Origin: Pyropia yezoensis
Lineage: Eukaryota; Rhodophyta; Bangiophyceae; Bangiales; Bangiaceae
Assembly (NCBI GenBank): GCA_009829735.1
Contig: CM020618.1
Span: 9,019,119-9,083,118, forward strand
Reading direction: 5' to 3'
DNA length: 64,000 nucleotides
The position numbers were made by a program, and so were the translations under genes. Positions 20,843 through 30,702 of this stretch are shown here, piece by piece; the first letter of the stretch is position 1, and every line of letters begins with the position of its first letter. The notes beneath the pieces are model-generated. The model ran no database searches. It saw only the letters and a program-made list of their open reading frames with translations, and was not told the origin of the DNA.

Positions 20843-21485
20843 AGTGGGTGGGGGCTGGGGGCGGGGCGGTCGGTGGATGGGGGGAACACCCGTGCCGCCG
20901 CCGCACGACGGCGGCGGGAGCGGCGGCGGGGGCGGGCGCCCGCCGCGGGAGCGGCCGCCCGCCGACGACGAGTCGCGTGGCGGGAAGGGTTGTACCGCTG
21001 TGGGGGGGGGAGGCGGGGGCGCCGGGGGCGGGGCGCCGCCCGGCAGATCCGTTTGGGGCGGCGCTCCCCTGTGATTGGGCGGGGCGGCGGCTCAAAAGGG
21101 GGGAATGGACGGCGCCCGCCGGGCGCGCGGGGGGGGGGGGGGGGGACGGAGGGAGCAACAGAGCGGACGCCCCCGACGCGGGGGGACCCCCCGACGCGGG
21201 GGACGGCTTTGTGCAGTGCCGCCTGTGCGGGGCGGCTCGGGCGGGGCGGGCCGCCCCGCAGCCGGGCGGCGGCGCCCGCCCGTGGCGCTGGCCATTGGCG
21301 ACAGGCGTTCCCCCCACCGGCGCACCCCCCTCCGAGCAGGCACCCTCTCACGCTGCCACACCCCGCCCCCCCCCCCACCCCTCCCCATGCAGCCACAACG
21401 GGCGCGCCAGCTCGTGCCGACGCGGCCGGCGACGCCCCCCCCCCCCCCCACCGCACCTGCCCCCCCCCCCCCCCGCCAGCGCCAC

Positions 21486-22295
21486 TCAGCAGCCGCCCTC
21501 GTCCAGCCGCATCAGCACGTCCCCGTCCGTGGCCATGCGGCCCATCCAGTGCGGCGCATCCGCCGCCCCGGATGGCCACGTCACAAAGCCCGCCCGCTCG
21601 TACAGCCGCCGCGCGGCGCCATTGTCTTGCCGCACGTGGAGGATGACGCCGCCGCCTCCGCCGCCGTCCCCGGCGCCGGCGCGTCGGGTGCCGCCGCCGT
21701 GGGCGTTGCGCCCGGCGGCGGGGCGCCCCCCCCCCCTCCCCCCCCTCCCCCCCCCCAGGTCATCCAGCAGCCACCCAACGCTCCGCACCTCCTCCCCCCC
21801 GCCATACACCTCCACATCCACCGCCGCCACGGGGAGGCCGCGGAGCCCCGTGGCGGCCACCCACCCCGCCAGCGCCGGCGGCGGCGCCGCGTCGACGAGC
21901 GTCACCAGCCCATAGGCCGGGTCTGGCCCCCCCCCGCCGCCGCCCCCCGCCCACCCATTGCCATTGCCGCCGGCGCGGTCGCCAACGGCCGCCCGCAGCT
22001 GGCGGGTGAGGATGGCCGCCACCGCCCGCCGCGCCTCGTCGGGGGAGGCGGTGGGGAAGGGCGCAAAGGCGCCCGCCCGGAACGCCGCGATGCTGTGCAC
22101 CGCCCCCGCCGGGGCGGCCGCCGACAGGGGCGCCACGTGGTAGCGAGGGGGGGGGGGCGCCACCGCCCGGGGGGCCGCCGCCCGCCAACCGCCGTGGCGG
22201 CGACTGCCGGCGGGGCGTCGTTGCCGGCAGGGCAGCGGCGGCCGGGCGGGCGTCAGCGGGTGCAGGTGGGTGGCAGGGACAAACGCAGCGGCCAT
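21486..22295 (-). CDS. GNAT-family N-acetyltransferase, probable plastid type
   Basis: 269 residues from the ATG at 22295. The N-terminal 55 residues are Ala/Pro/Arg-rich and transit-peptide-like. The C-terminal GNAT signature is clear: VILHVRQDNGAARRLYERAG (217-236), the beta5-alpha4 block where acetyl-CoA binding proteins read LxVxxxNxxAxxLYexxGF. Upstream, ARRAVAAILTRQL and YGLVTLVDAA fit the first half of the fold. The acetyl-CoA pyrophosphate loop (Q/RxxGxG/A) is not visible. In its place there is a Gly-rich insertion at 181-216 after WLLDDL. Plant plastid GNATs acetylate protein N-termini and lysines, and that role here is inference from the presequence and fold. It is intronless. Confidence 0.7.
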   Translation of the reverse strand: MAAAFVPATHLHPLTPARPPLPCRQRRPAGSRRHGGWRAAAPRAVAPPPPRYHVAPLSAAAPAGAVHSIAAFRAGAFAPFPTASPDEARRAVAAILTRQLRAAVGDRAGGNGNGWAGGGGGGGPDPAYGLVTLVDAAPPPALAGWVAATGLRGLPVAAVDVEVYGGGEEVRSVGWLLDDLGGGRGGRGGGRPAAGRNAHGGGTRRAGAGDGGGGGGVILHVRQDNGAARRLYERAGFVTWPSGAADAPHWMGRMATDGDVLMRLDEGGC

Positions 22296-25200
22296 GATGT
22301 GGGACAGCTACAAAGTAAATAGAGGGGGGGCACGCGGGAGTGACGGGGGGGCGCGAGGGGGGAGAAGAAAACAAAACAGTGACGGGGGAGGGGGGACGCG
22401 GGGGAGTGAGGGGGGAGAAGCAGGGACACGCCGCGTCGACGGGGTGGGGGCCTGACAGATGCTAATGGGCGGCGAGTGGGGTGACCGGGGTGAGCCGTGG
22501 CGGAGGCCGCTCCGGCGAGGGGCGCCCCTGCCGCAGACGCCAGCAGGCGCCAGTCACGGAAGCCAGCCGCCTGGCCGTGGGGGCGCCGGACAGCGCGCCG
22601 GCCGCACCTCCTGGTCAGCGTCAGCCATTGCAGCCGCTCCCAGCTGGCAACGGGGTTGGGCGAGCGGGGGGGGCGTCGAGACACATAGCTGCTCAACTGC
22701 AGGGACGTTCCGCACGGCAACTCGAGAGGGGGAGCTGCAAACCCTCAAGGTGGAGATGAGATGGAGTGACCCAGAACCAGGAGGGAGGATGTGTCAGAAC
22801 TCCTTAAATTGCAATTAAATTTGTAAAGGGGTTTGTCAGAATTGAAAAAAAAATTGTTGATGTGTGCGTCTTTCCAAGTCCGCGCACGCCATCGCAGTAA
22901 GTCGACTGCCATTTCACGGCCAGAGAAAAAGACTGGGGAAGGCGACCACGAGTTATCAGAGGAAAAAAAAAGAAAGAGGACGCGAAACGATAGGAAGAGG
23001 AGGCTCAAGGGAGACTTTGGGACGGGCCCACGCACAAACACTGGCACATAACACAGCGTCACCCATGTTCCCCCTCGGCCAACGAAAGCCAAACAGTTGG
23101 CGCCGCCGATCACCATCGCGGGCCAGCCGGAAAAAAATTCGCGCAGCATCTGCACCTTCCGCGCCAGCCTATTCAGGGTTGCCAGCACATCTCCGCCCCA
23201 CCGATGCACATGGCGTGCGCGAGGCACTTCCCCACCGCCACCGACGGGGCGCAGCGGTCGATGCGCCACGCCGGGGGTGCCGGCGGCGGACGCCGCGGCG
23301 GTGGTGGTGTAAGGTGAAGCGCAGCGAAGCGCCGTAGTTAGCATGACATCAGTGGCTTGACGACCGAGATGGATCAAGTAAGGGTCGAACCCTTACAGGT
23401 GGCGGCGCCGACGGCGCCGCCAATCTTGGCTGTGAGGGTACGGAGGTCGGCGAGAGGGGTGTTGGAAGTGCAGCATCTGGCTGTGGCGGCCGCGGAAGCG
23501 GTGGCGGGGGTGAAAGGAAGGGGTGATGCACTTGGGCGGCTCGGCGGAATCACTTGGGTGGCAAAAAGGAGGAGGGTGAGGGGGGGAAGCGGTGGGCGCG
23601 TTGCGTCCTCGGGGGGGGGGGCTGGGGGCGGAGCGGGGGGGGTGCAGGAACGCAGGCAGAGCAAGGGCAGAGCCAGCGTCCATAGCAGTGTGACCGTGGC
23701 CACCAGCCGACGCAGGGGGGGCCCGGCGCGCTTTGGGCGCGCGGCCGGCACTGGCACCCCAATCCCCGAAGAAAGGCGGGCGGGGGGCGGCTGCCACGGC
23801 CGCGGTGATGCAGTCGACCATTGACTGTGGGCCGCGGCGGGGGGGGCACGGGAGCAGCCCGCCTCGCAGCGCCAGCCCCGCCCGAGACCGAGCCGACTGG
23901 GGCGGCGGGAGGATCCAAAGAGACAGGGGGATAAATTCGCATCATGGGGGTGGAAATTCGCACCGGCTTGACCCCCCAGTGAAAGGGTCTCAGACGTAGG
24001 TGATCGGCGCTTTTGGCAGTGCAGTAGAGCCACAATCGACGGTAGCGCGCTTCTCCTGTTCATAGCATAGGGCCAGAACCACCAAAAAAAAAACAGGGAT
24101 ACACACAGCATGAATGAGCACGTCACAGAAAAGACGCACGCAGGGCAGAACGACGTGGGTACGTGTTTTTGAAGGGCAACATCGTTTTGATGACAAGACG
24201 TGTTTGTCCCCCTCCAGAGAGCAGGGATGCGCGATTTCTGAAATATACGTCGGAGGCGTTTTATTTCTGATAGTTATGGTTTAATGTTTCAAAAAGCATG
24301 CAAACCATTTACGTATACTCATTCGCCACATGTTTGTACTTTGGTTTGATTCTCATGAATTTGTTACTAGAACAGCGTGCGTCGTGCGCTGTTCACTCGG
24401 CGCGACCGTGGGTGCAGAGCGCGAACGGCACAGCCATACAACAGGGAGCGCGCAGCAAGTCTGGGTGGGGTGGAGGAGGCCGTTGGCAAAGCTAACTGGC
24501 GGAATGATTGAAGAACTATTTATGTCTGTCCATGGTTTACACTGCCAAGTTGTCCACACGTTGCATACGTGGCGTAAATTATGCACAGGGCTCTTCAGCG
24601 TTTCGATTATTATAGTATGCCATAATGTCATCGTTAGTTCATGTTTGATAATTATAGACCCCCCATCCCTGCCAGAGAATGCTTCCAGCCACATGATATT
24701 GGCCAAATCTCCAACATGCTATTTTTTGAGCGAAAAAGCAGAAAGCACAGCTTTCTGCTCTACATCCGGCCACGTCGTATCAGCGCTTGACAGCATCCCG
24801 CCAGCCGTGTTGCAGTATTTTTCAGGGACTTCTGCAAGGCCCCTTGACCAGTGCATCCACAATGGAATTACATTCTGTCTTTTAGACAGGCGCTGCTACA
24901 GTACATAGTGTCTATTCTAGCGGTGGGCGCAAGGGAGTGAGTGGATCAGGGTTTCCAAATGTTCAAAACGCACGCACGCCCCGCAGCAGCGCTGGCAGGG
25001 CGGGCGGCAACACCTCTTGCTCTCATCTGATAGGCGCTCGTTGCGCATACAGGGAGGTGTACATATTATTGTGTGCCATACACCTCTTGGTGTCCGTGGT
25101 GGGGCGACCTACGCACGCCACGCGCCGCCCTCCAGCCGCTCGTAACGGTCGCCACCACCTGTGGGGCCGCCTCGCTCCGTCTGGATTTCGTGCAGCCGCC

Positions 25201-25357
25201 GGTGCCCCCCGCCCCTACCGCCGCGCCTGCGAGCGCGCCCTCCCCTTCCCCCCCCCCCCCCCCCCCCCTCCTCTTCCTCCTCCACCACCCTCGCCACTCA
25301 TCGCCCCCGTCCGTCTGTGAAAGCGGCGGCGTCCCGCCCCCCCACCGCCCCCTCCCC
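22296..25357. other. Gene-poor stretch, including an A+T-richer island
   Basis: 22300-24150 alternates purine-rich and CCG-rich sequence without a supported frame. 24170-24930 is markedly A+T-richer than everything around it, with ordinary-looking but short frames and no family match. 24930-25357 returns to C-rich sequence and includes pyrimidine runs just upstream of the LC8 start (25250-25270). The GTCGAACCC word near 23384 was checked as a tRNA T-arm and rejected. Confidence 0.45.
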
Positions 25358-26116
25358 ATGGCTGACAAGGAGCAGATGGTGCCCGAAGGGGAGGCGCGGG
25401 TGGTCGTCAAGGCCGCGGACATGGCCGAGGCCATGCAGCAGGAGGCTATCCAACGTGGCCATTGAGGTGCGTGCGTGTTCCGTCCACCCGTTGCATCCCC
25501 CCCCCCTCCCTGGCGACTGGGTCTTGGTGGTCTGCGATGGCGCCCGAGGGGAGCTACGAGAGAAGAGGGGGCCTCCGGGCGGCACTCTTCCAGGGCGGCC
25601 TCTTTCCCCGGCGGCTTTTCAGGCGAGTGGGCGACATGGAATGACCTGCACGGGACTAACAGCTCGCCCGCTCTCGGCAATGGTGTAACCCCCTGCCTGC
25701 GACCACGCCTTCTTCCCACCTGCGCTGTCATCGCGGCGGCTGCGCGGCCCCTCTTTCCCCTTCCCCCGCTTCCCCCCTTCCCATTTGCTCGTCTTCCCGT
25801 GCGCGCCCTCCCGCCTCCCCGCCCCCCCCCCCCCCCCCCCCCCCCCCGCCACCGCTCTTGTCTTTTTTTTTTTTCCCCCCCCCCCTCGCTCCCTAACCCC
25901 CCCCCCCCCCCTCCCTCCCTATGGTAGGCGCTCGCCCACCACGCGGTGGAGCGGGACGTGGCGCTGTCGGTCAAGGTCGCCTTTGACGCCGCGTACGGCC
26001 CCGCCTGGCACTGCGTCGTCGGCCGCGATTACGGGTCGTACGTGACGCACGAGGTGGGGGCGTTTGTCTACTTTTTCGTCGGCGGCTGGAGCGTGCTGCT
26101 CTTCCGGGCGGACTGG
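25358..26116 (+). CDS. LC8: Dynein light chain LC8/DYNLL, two exons, with a one-base frame break
   Basis: Exon 1 (25358-25466) encodes MADKEQMVPEGEARVVVKAA and then ADMAEAMQQEAI, the LC8 start. Exon 2 begins at 25928 (after AG at 25926-25927) with ALAHHAVERDVA and continues WHCVVGRDYGSYVTHEVG and VYFFVGGWSVLLFRAD, the dimer and target-groove core. The donor is GAG|GTGCGT at 25467 and the acceptor follows a long C/T tract, giving a 461-base intron. In exon 1 the CC at 25450-25451 is one C longer than the frame allows. As written, a TGA follows four codons later. With one C fewer, EAINVAIE joins exon 2 in phase and at normal length. The family's usual C-terminal KSG-stop is absent, and the frame runs on into Gly-rich sequence after LLFRADW, so a further donor near 26117 is possible. 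LC8 is a hub dimer of dynein and many other partners. Confidence 0.85.
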
Positions 26117-26503
26117 GTGGGCAGCGAGGGCGGCGGAGAGGGGGGGGGGGGAGGAGAGGGCGGGGGGGGGGGGGCGTGGGGGGCACCCGGTGAGGGGGGG
26201 GAGGGGACGGGCAAGGGGGAAGGGGTAGAGGGCGACCAGCGCGGCAGGGCGGGTGTGCGTAGATGGGGAAGAAAAAAGGGATACCGCCGGGTACGCTGCT
26301 CGTCACGGGGGGCGGTCCCCCCGGGGCGGCGGTGTGGGAGCAGCGCCTCGTCTCCGCGGGGACGAGGCGCGGCCACACCGCAGGTGGGAAACACGGCGGC
26401 GGCCGTGCGTCTGCTGCTCCCACTTTTTTTTTGGGCGGGCGGCGGCGGCTGGCGCCGGCTCGGCGGCGACCCGGCGGCGCTCTCAGCTGAGCGCGTGAGC
26501 GCT

Positions 26504-26504
<1 letters not shown>

Positions 26505-26536
<32 letters not shown>
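26505..26536 (+). repeat. 32-base G tract between convergent genes
   Basis: Uninterrupted G run on + in the 600-base gap (26117-26709) between LC8 and the unknown gene at 26710. The rest of that gap is G-rich with AGGGG words and holds no supported gene. Confidence 0.9.
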
Positions 26537-26538
<2 letters not shown>

Positions 26539-26709
26539 TTGCCACCACGGCCGCCAGGGCGCAGAGACTGACCCAATGGAGGGGGGAGACCCAAAAAAAA
26601 CGGACCACCCGCGGCACCGCTCCCGAGTCCCCTCCCCCTCCCCCTCCCGCCCCTCTCTTCCGCGCACGCCTCCTCCCCCCCGCCTCCCACCCCCCCGCCC
26701 CCCCTATTT

Positions 26710-27702
26710 TTATTCGGCCGTTTCGGGTGGCAGCGCCGCGGCGGCCGCCTCGGCCACCGCCGCCCGCACGGCGGGCGCCCCCCCCGGCGGCAGCAGCGCC
26801 TCCCCGTGGGCGGTGATGACCCCCCCCGCGGGCCACCCCCCCGTGCGCGCATACGCCGCCCGGAGGGTGGCGGGGACCACCCCCCCCTCGGCCTGCGCGC
26901 GGGCCCACAGCGGCGGCACCCGCAGCGCCGTCGCCGACGCGATGGCCCACCGCGTCAGCGCCGCGCTCAGCGCGTTGACGTGCGGCGGCCGCACCCCCGC
27001 GGGGACGTGCACGACCGCGTCGGCGGCGAGGAGGAGCCCCCCCGGGGGGCCCAGGTGGGGCACATACAGCAGCACCTCGGGGTAGGGGGTGGGCAGCACC
27101 GCGACGCCGGCGCCACGCAGGGGCACCGCCGGGGGGGCGGCGGCCACCCCCGCGTCGCCGCCCCCGTCGCGGTCGCCGCCGGCGCCGGTGCCACCCCCTT
27201 TGGCGGCGGTGGCGGGCGCGGCGTCGACGAGCACCCCGTCGGCCGCCGCCGCGCCGCGCGCCAGCCGCGTGCCCGCCGCCGCCCACAGGGCACCGGCAGG
27301 GGCCGCCCAGCCCGCTGCGGGGGGAGCGGCAGCGGCGGCAGCAGGTGGGGCAGCGGGGGGCGAAAAAAAAGAGGGCGCACCGGCAGGGGCGGCGCAGCCC
27401 GCAGCGGGGGGAGCGGCAGCGGGGGCAGCAGGAGGGGCACCGGCAGGGGCCGCCCAGCCCGCGGCGGGGGGAGCGCCAGCGGGGGCCGAAGGAGGCAAGC
27501 TGGGCGGGGCCGTCCAGCACATGACGTGAGAAGCGGCGGCAGGAACAGCAGGAAATGCGCCGGCGGCGACGGCCCAGCCCGCGGCGGGTGGTGCAGCAAG
27601 CGACGGGCCAGTAGAGCCAGAGCGTGTCGTCGACGACGACGTGCCACTCGTGGAGTCCGGCTTTTTACGGCCGCATGCACCCCGCCTGGTCTTCCTCCCC
27701 AT
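26710..27702 (-). CDS. Unknown protein with Ala/Pro-Trp repeats and a folded C-terminal domain
   Basis: 330 residues from the ATG at 27702, starting with basic MGRKTRRGACGRKK. Residues 35-145 are a tandem repeat of APPAAGWAAPAGA-like units (5-6 copies). The C-terminal half (about 150-330) is non-repetitive: VLVDAAPATA, YPEVLLYVPHLG, GGLLLAADAVVHVP, VITAHGEALL. The hydrophobic-strand-then-AAD and the late TAHGE vaguely recall metallo-beta-lactamase-fold proteins, but the HxHxDH signature is absent, so I give no function. Transcription converges on LC8. Confidence 0.5.
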   Translation of the reverse strand: MGRKTRRGACGRKKPDSTSGTSSSTTRSGSTGPSLAAPPAAGWAVAAGAFPAVPAAASHVMCWTAPPSLPPSAPAGAPPAAGWAAPAGAPPAAPAAAPPAAGCAAPAGAPSFFSPPAAPPAAAAAAPPAAGWAAPAGALWAAAGTRLARGAAAADGVLVDAAPATAAKGGGTGAGGDRDGGGDAGVAAAPPAVPLRGAGVAVLPTPYPEVLLYVPHLGPPGGLLLAADAVVHVPAGVRPPHVNALSAALTRWAIASATALRVPPLWARAQAEGGVVPATLRAAYARTGGWPAGGVITAHGEALLPPGGAPAVRAAVAEAAAAALPPETAE

Positions 27703-28409
27703 GACGGGGTCAGTTGGGGGTTGGCCGGCGTGCGATAGGACGCCTCGCCAGCCTTATTTATTCCTAGCAGCCGCCCTCACCTCATCGCCCCACCGCCCAA
27801 CCCCCCCGCCACGCAGAGCCCCCCGCAACCTCTGCCTGCTCGGTGGTGGGTGCCGTCGGCGACCGGCGGTGCCGGTGGCGAGCCGCAGAGGCTCGCCTCT
27901 CCCCCACCTGCCACAACCTGCACGGCGGCGGGCGGCCGGCGGGGGGCCGGTGCACACCTCTCCCCCCCCCCCCCCCCCCCCCCCCCCTCCCTCGCACTTG
28001 CCTTGCCCCCCCCCGCAGCGGCAGACTGCAGGAGGTGGCTGGTGAGCCGCCACTTGCCTTTCTCCCCCAACCTGCACGGTGGCGGGCGGCGGGCGGCGTC
28101 CGGGAGGCGGCTCGCCTCTCCCACCCTGCACTCGCCTTGCCCCCCCCCCGCAACCTCTACCTGGACGGTGGCGGGCGGCCGGCGGGGGGCCGGTGCTCAC
28201 CTCTCCCCCCCCTCACGCTTCCACCCTGCTCTGGCGGTGGCGGGCGGCGGGCGGCGTCGGCGGTGACGAGTGGCAGGTGTCGCCGGAGGTGACGAGTGGC
28301 GGGCGGCGGCCGGCAGAGGGCTTGCCACCACGCAGACCACGGTCAAGGATCTCGTCGGCTGTGGTGGTGGCGGCGGGGAACCAAGCCCACCGGCCTGCCC
28401 CCGTCGGTA
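27703..28409. other. Intergenic, no supported gene; repeated GGTGGCGGGCGG words
   Basis: GC-rich sequence with recurring words around CTCACCTCTCCCCC and GGTGGCGGGCGGC (copies near 27930, 28078, 28158 and 28228), that is, a diffuse tandem array with a period near 70-80 bases. It also has a C tract at 27961-27987. No reading frame is convincing. Confidence 0.45.
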
Positions 28410-29009
28410 ATGGCGATGGTAACGGCGGACGCGGCGGCGGACGCGGCGGCGAACGCGGCGGCGGACGGGTCGACGGTCGGGGCGACGGACGGGGCGGCGG
28501 CCGGGGAGGCCGTGCTGGCGCCTGTCGCGGTGGCTGCAACGGTGATGACAACGGCGGTGGGGGTGGGGACCCGCCCGCCCCGCCCGCCCCCTGCCCAGCT
28601 CTGTGTTCTCATGGAAGCCTTTTTTGAGCGGGAACGCGAGCTGTACGAGGTCTACGTTGTGGAGGAGACGCGTCGGCGTCTGATGGGCGTGTCGGTCGAG
28701 GTGCCACAAGTGGCAGGCACCGCCTCGGGCGTTGACGGCGGTGCCAGGGGCGGCGACGGGGGTGCCAGCTCGGCTTTCCCCAGCTCGGGCAAGGCTAGCA
28801 CTGGTCGGCGCCGCCGCCCTTCCTGGGAGATTGTGGCGCCCACCACTGACGACCCACGCGCAGCGCGGCTGTGGACGCGGATCCAGCGCAATCGTGCTTC
28901 TGCTGCGCGCTCCAATATGAGGCGGGCTGAACGGCGCAGGCGGGCAGCAGCCGCAGCTGCGGGCGCTGCGAGCTCTGAGGGCTCTGGGGATGGGCAGCCC
29001 GCAGAGTGA
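28410..29009 (+). CDS. bZIP-like basic-motif protein without a leucine zipper (copy 1)
   Basis: 199 residues from the ATG at 28410. After an Ala/Gly-rich start, a helical segment (EAFFERERELYEVYVVEETR) lies near 70-90. The C-terminal part carries a bZIP-like basic region: RIQRNRASAARSNMRRAERR, with the invariant Asn at 161, Ser/Ala at 164-165 and Ser168. The position normally held by invariant Arg is Asn169. The sequence then turns to Arg/Ala and ends 30 residues later, with no heptad leucines. The related protein at 35707 has the same substitution. It may bind DNA as an atypical bZIP, or the motif may be a basic helix with another role. The 38-bp minisatellite starts 107 bases after its stop. 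Confidence 0.5.
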   Translation: MAMVTADAAADAAANAAADGSTVGATDGAAAGEAVLAPVAVAATVMTTAVGVGTRPPRPPPAQLCVLMEAFFERERELYEVYVVEETRRRLMGVSVEVPQVAGTASGVDGGARGGDGGASSAFPSSGKASTGRRRRPSWEIVAPTTDDPRAARLWTRIQRNRASAARSNMRRAERRRRAAAAAAGAASSEGSGDGQPAE

Positions 29010-29079
29010 GGCCAGGGGTGGTGGGTGGCCGGGGTGCGGGGTGGGGCGGCGTGCCGGGCGGGTGGGGGGGGGCGGGGGG

Positions 29080-29080
<1 letters not shown>

Positions 29081-29112
<32 letters not shown>
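29081..29112 (+). repeat. 32-base G tract at the head of the minisatellite
   Basis: Uninterrupted G run on + immediately before the 38-bp array. Confidence 0.9.
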
Positions 29113-29115
29113 CGT

Positions 29116-29789
29116 GTGGCGGTAGCACTCCCGCACTGCCTGTGTGGCGGTAGCACTCCCGGCGGGGTGAGCACTGCCTGTGTGGCGGTAGCACTCCCGG
29201 CGGGGTGAGCACTGCCTGTGTGGCGGTAGCACTCCCGGCGGGGTGAGCACTGCCTGTGTGGCGGTAGCACTCCCGGCGGGGTGAGCACTGCCTGTGTGGC
29301 GGTAGCACTCCCGGCGGGGTGAGCACTGCCTGTGTGGCGGTAGCACTCCCGGCGGGGTGAGCACTGCCTGTGTGGCGGTAGCACTCCCGGCGGGGTGAGC
29401 ACTGCCTGTGTGGCGGTAGCACTCCCGGCGGGGTGAGCACTGCCTGTGTGGCGGTAGCACTCCCGGCGGGGTGAGCACTGCCTGTGTGGCGGTAGCACTC
29501 CCGGCGGGGTGAGCACTGCCTGTGTGGCGGTAGCACTCCCGGCGGGGTGAGCACTGCCTGTGTGGCGGTAGCACTCCCGGCGGGGTGAGCACTGCCTGTG
29601 TGGCGGTAGCACTCCCGGCGGGGTGAGCACTGCCTGTGTGGCGGTAGCACTCCCGGCGGGGTGAGCACTGCCTGTGTGGCGGTAGCACTCCCGGCGGGGT
29701 GAGCACTGCCTGTGTGGCGGTAGCACTCCCGGCGGGGTGAGCACTGCCTGTGTGGCGGTAGCACTCCCGCCGGGGTGAGCACTGCCTGA
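29116..29789. repeat. 38-bp minisatellite, 17 near-identical units plus one shortened unit
   Basis: The word GTGGCGGTAGCACTCC starts at 29116 (a 28-base short unit), 29144 and then every 38 bases to 29752. The units are essentially identical, apart from a final unit with CCG for CGG. Near-perfect identity implies recent expansion. 38 is not a multiple of three, yet no unit carries a stop on the minus strand. All three minus frames therefore stay open and create a spurious 900-residue frame of a 38-residue repeat (VLPPHRQCSPRRECYRHTGS...). It sits between the first bZIP-like gene and the acidic Gln/Pro-rich frame. Confidence 0.95.
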
Positions 29790-29889
29790 CCCGGTGGAGC
29801 AGGAGCCGGCCGGCGCGCAGCCGACTGGCTTGTTGTCGACTGGCTTGTTGCCGGCTGGGGGCGAGGCCACCGAGGAGCAGCCGGCCGGC

Positions 29890-30702
29890 ATGGAGCCGGC
29901 GGACGACACTGTGGCGGACGATGAGTCGACGGAAGCCGGGGTGGCGCCGACGGGCTCGACGTCTATGGACACGCAGCCGGGGATTCTGGCGGGGGCGGTG
30001 GGCGCCGTGGCGGCGGTGTTTGGTACGGTGGGCGCGGCGGTGGTGTCGGGCTCGACCGAGCCGGATGAGGCGGAGGAGGAGTCGCCCGAGGAGGTGAAGG
30101 AGGAGTCGCCCGAGGAGGCGGCCGACACGACGGACGCGACGGGCGCGACGGTGGTGGCGGCCGCTGGGTTGACCAAGACCCCGTCGTGGACAGAGGCGAC
30201 GGGCGTCCCGGCCGACAGCAAGCCGGCCAAGTCAGCCAAGCCGGGCTGCCGCAAGCCGGCTGTGGGCGTGACGTTGCAGTTGGACGCGGCCGAGTGGCCC
30301 GCCCTGCAGCCGGCTGGGCAGCAGCAGCAGCCCACCCCGCAGCAGCCGACTGGCTCGGTGCCTGCTGTGCAGCAGCTGACAGGCATGCAGCCTGTGGACA
30401 ACATAGCAGCGCTGCGGCCAACCGCGGAGCCATTGGACGTGACGGTGGCGACGACGTCGGTGTCTGGCGTTGGGTCGGCACCGGCCGAGAAGCTGGCTGC
30501 CAAGGAGTTGCCGGACGCGTCGCAGCAGGCGGCAGAAAGTACGGTGCCGGCGACGCTCTTGGCGGGCGAGGGCCGGCCGACCGGCATGCAGCCGGGGGAC
30601 AACACTTCGGCGCAGCAGGTGGCCGGGCAGCTGATGGGCGCCACGGTAGCGGCGACGCTGGTGGCTGGCGTTGGGTCAGCAGCCTGCCAGCATGGAGCCT
30701 GA
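29890..30702 (+). CDS. Acidic Ala/Gln/Pro-rich hypothetical protein
   Basis: 270 residues from the first in-frame ATG (29890). The open frame itself reaches back to the minisatellite edge. The composition is Thr/Ala/Glu/Gln-rich, with an acidic patch (EEESPEEVKEESPEE) and the block LQLDAAEWPALQPAGQQQQ. That block recurs in the same gene cluster at about 31191 and 31543, so this frame and the Trp-repeat frame are related or were once one gene. No known domain. It overlaps the next frame by 11 bases. Confidence 0.35.
   Translation: MEPADDTVADDESTEAGVAPTGSTSMDTQPGILAGAVGAVAAVFGTVGAAVVSGSTEPDEAEEESPEEVKEESPEEAADTTDATGATVVAAAGLTKTPSWTEATGVPADSKPAKSAKPGCRKPAVGVTLQLDAAEWPALQPAGQQQQPTPQQPTGSVPAVQQLTGMQPVDNIAALRPTAEPLDVTVATTSVSGVGSAPAEKLAAKELPDASQQAAESTVPATLLAGEGRPTGMQPGDNTSAQQVAGQLMGATVAATLVAGVGSAACQHGA

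Noticed and set aside
23330-23400. GGTCGAACCC word with flanking complementary bases, resembling a tRNA T-arm
   Set aside because: No acceptor stem, D-arm or 7-base anticodon loop at proper distances on either strand, and the loop lacks the conserved T54.
29116-29789. Regular repeat array as a CRISPR
   Set aside because: Units are contiguous without variable spacers and there are no cas genes. It is a minisatellite in eukaryotic DNA.
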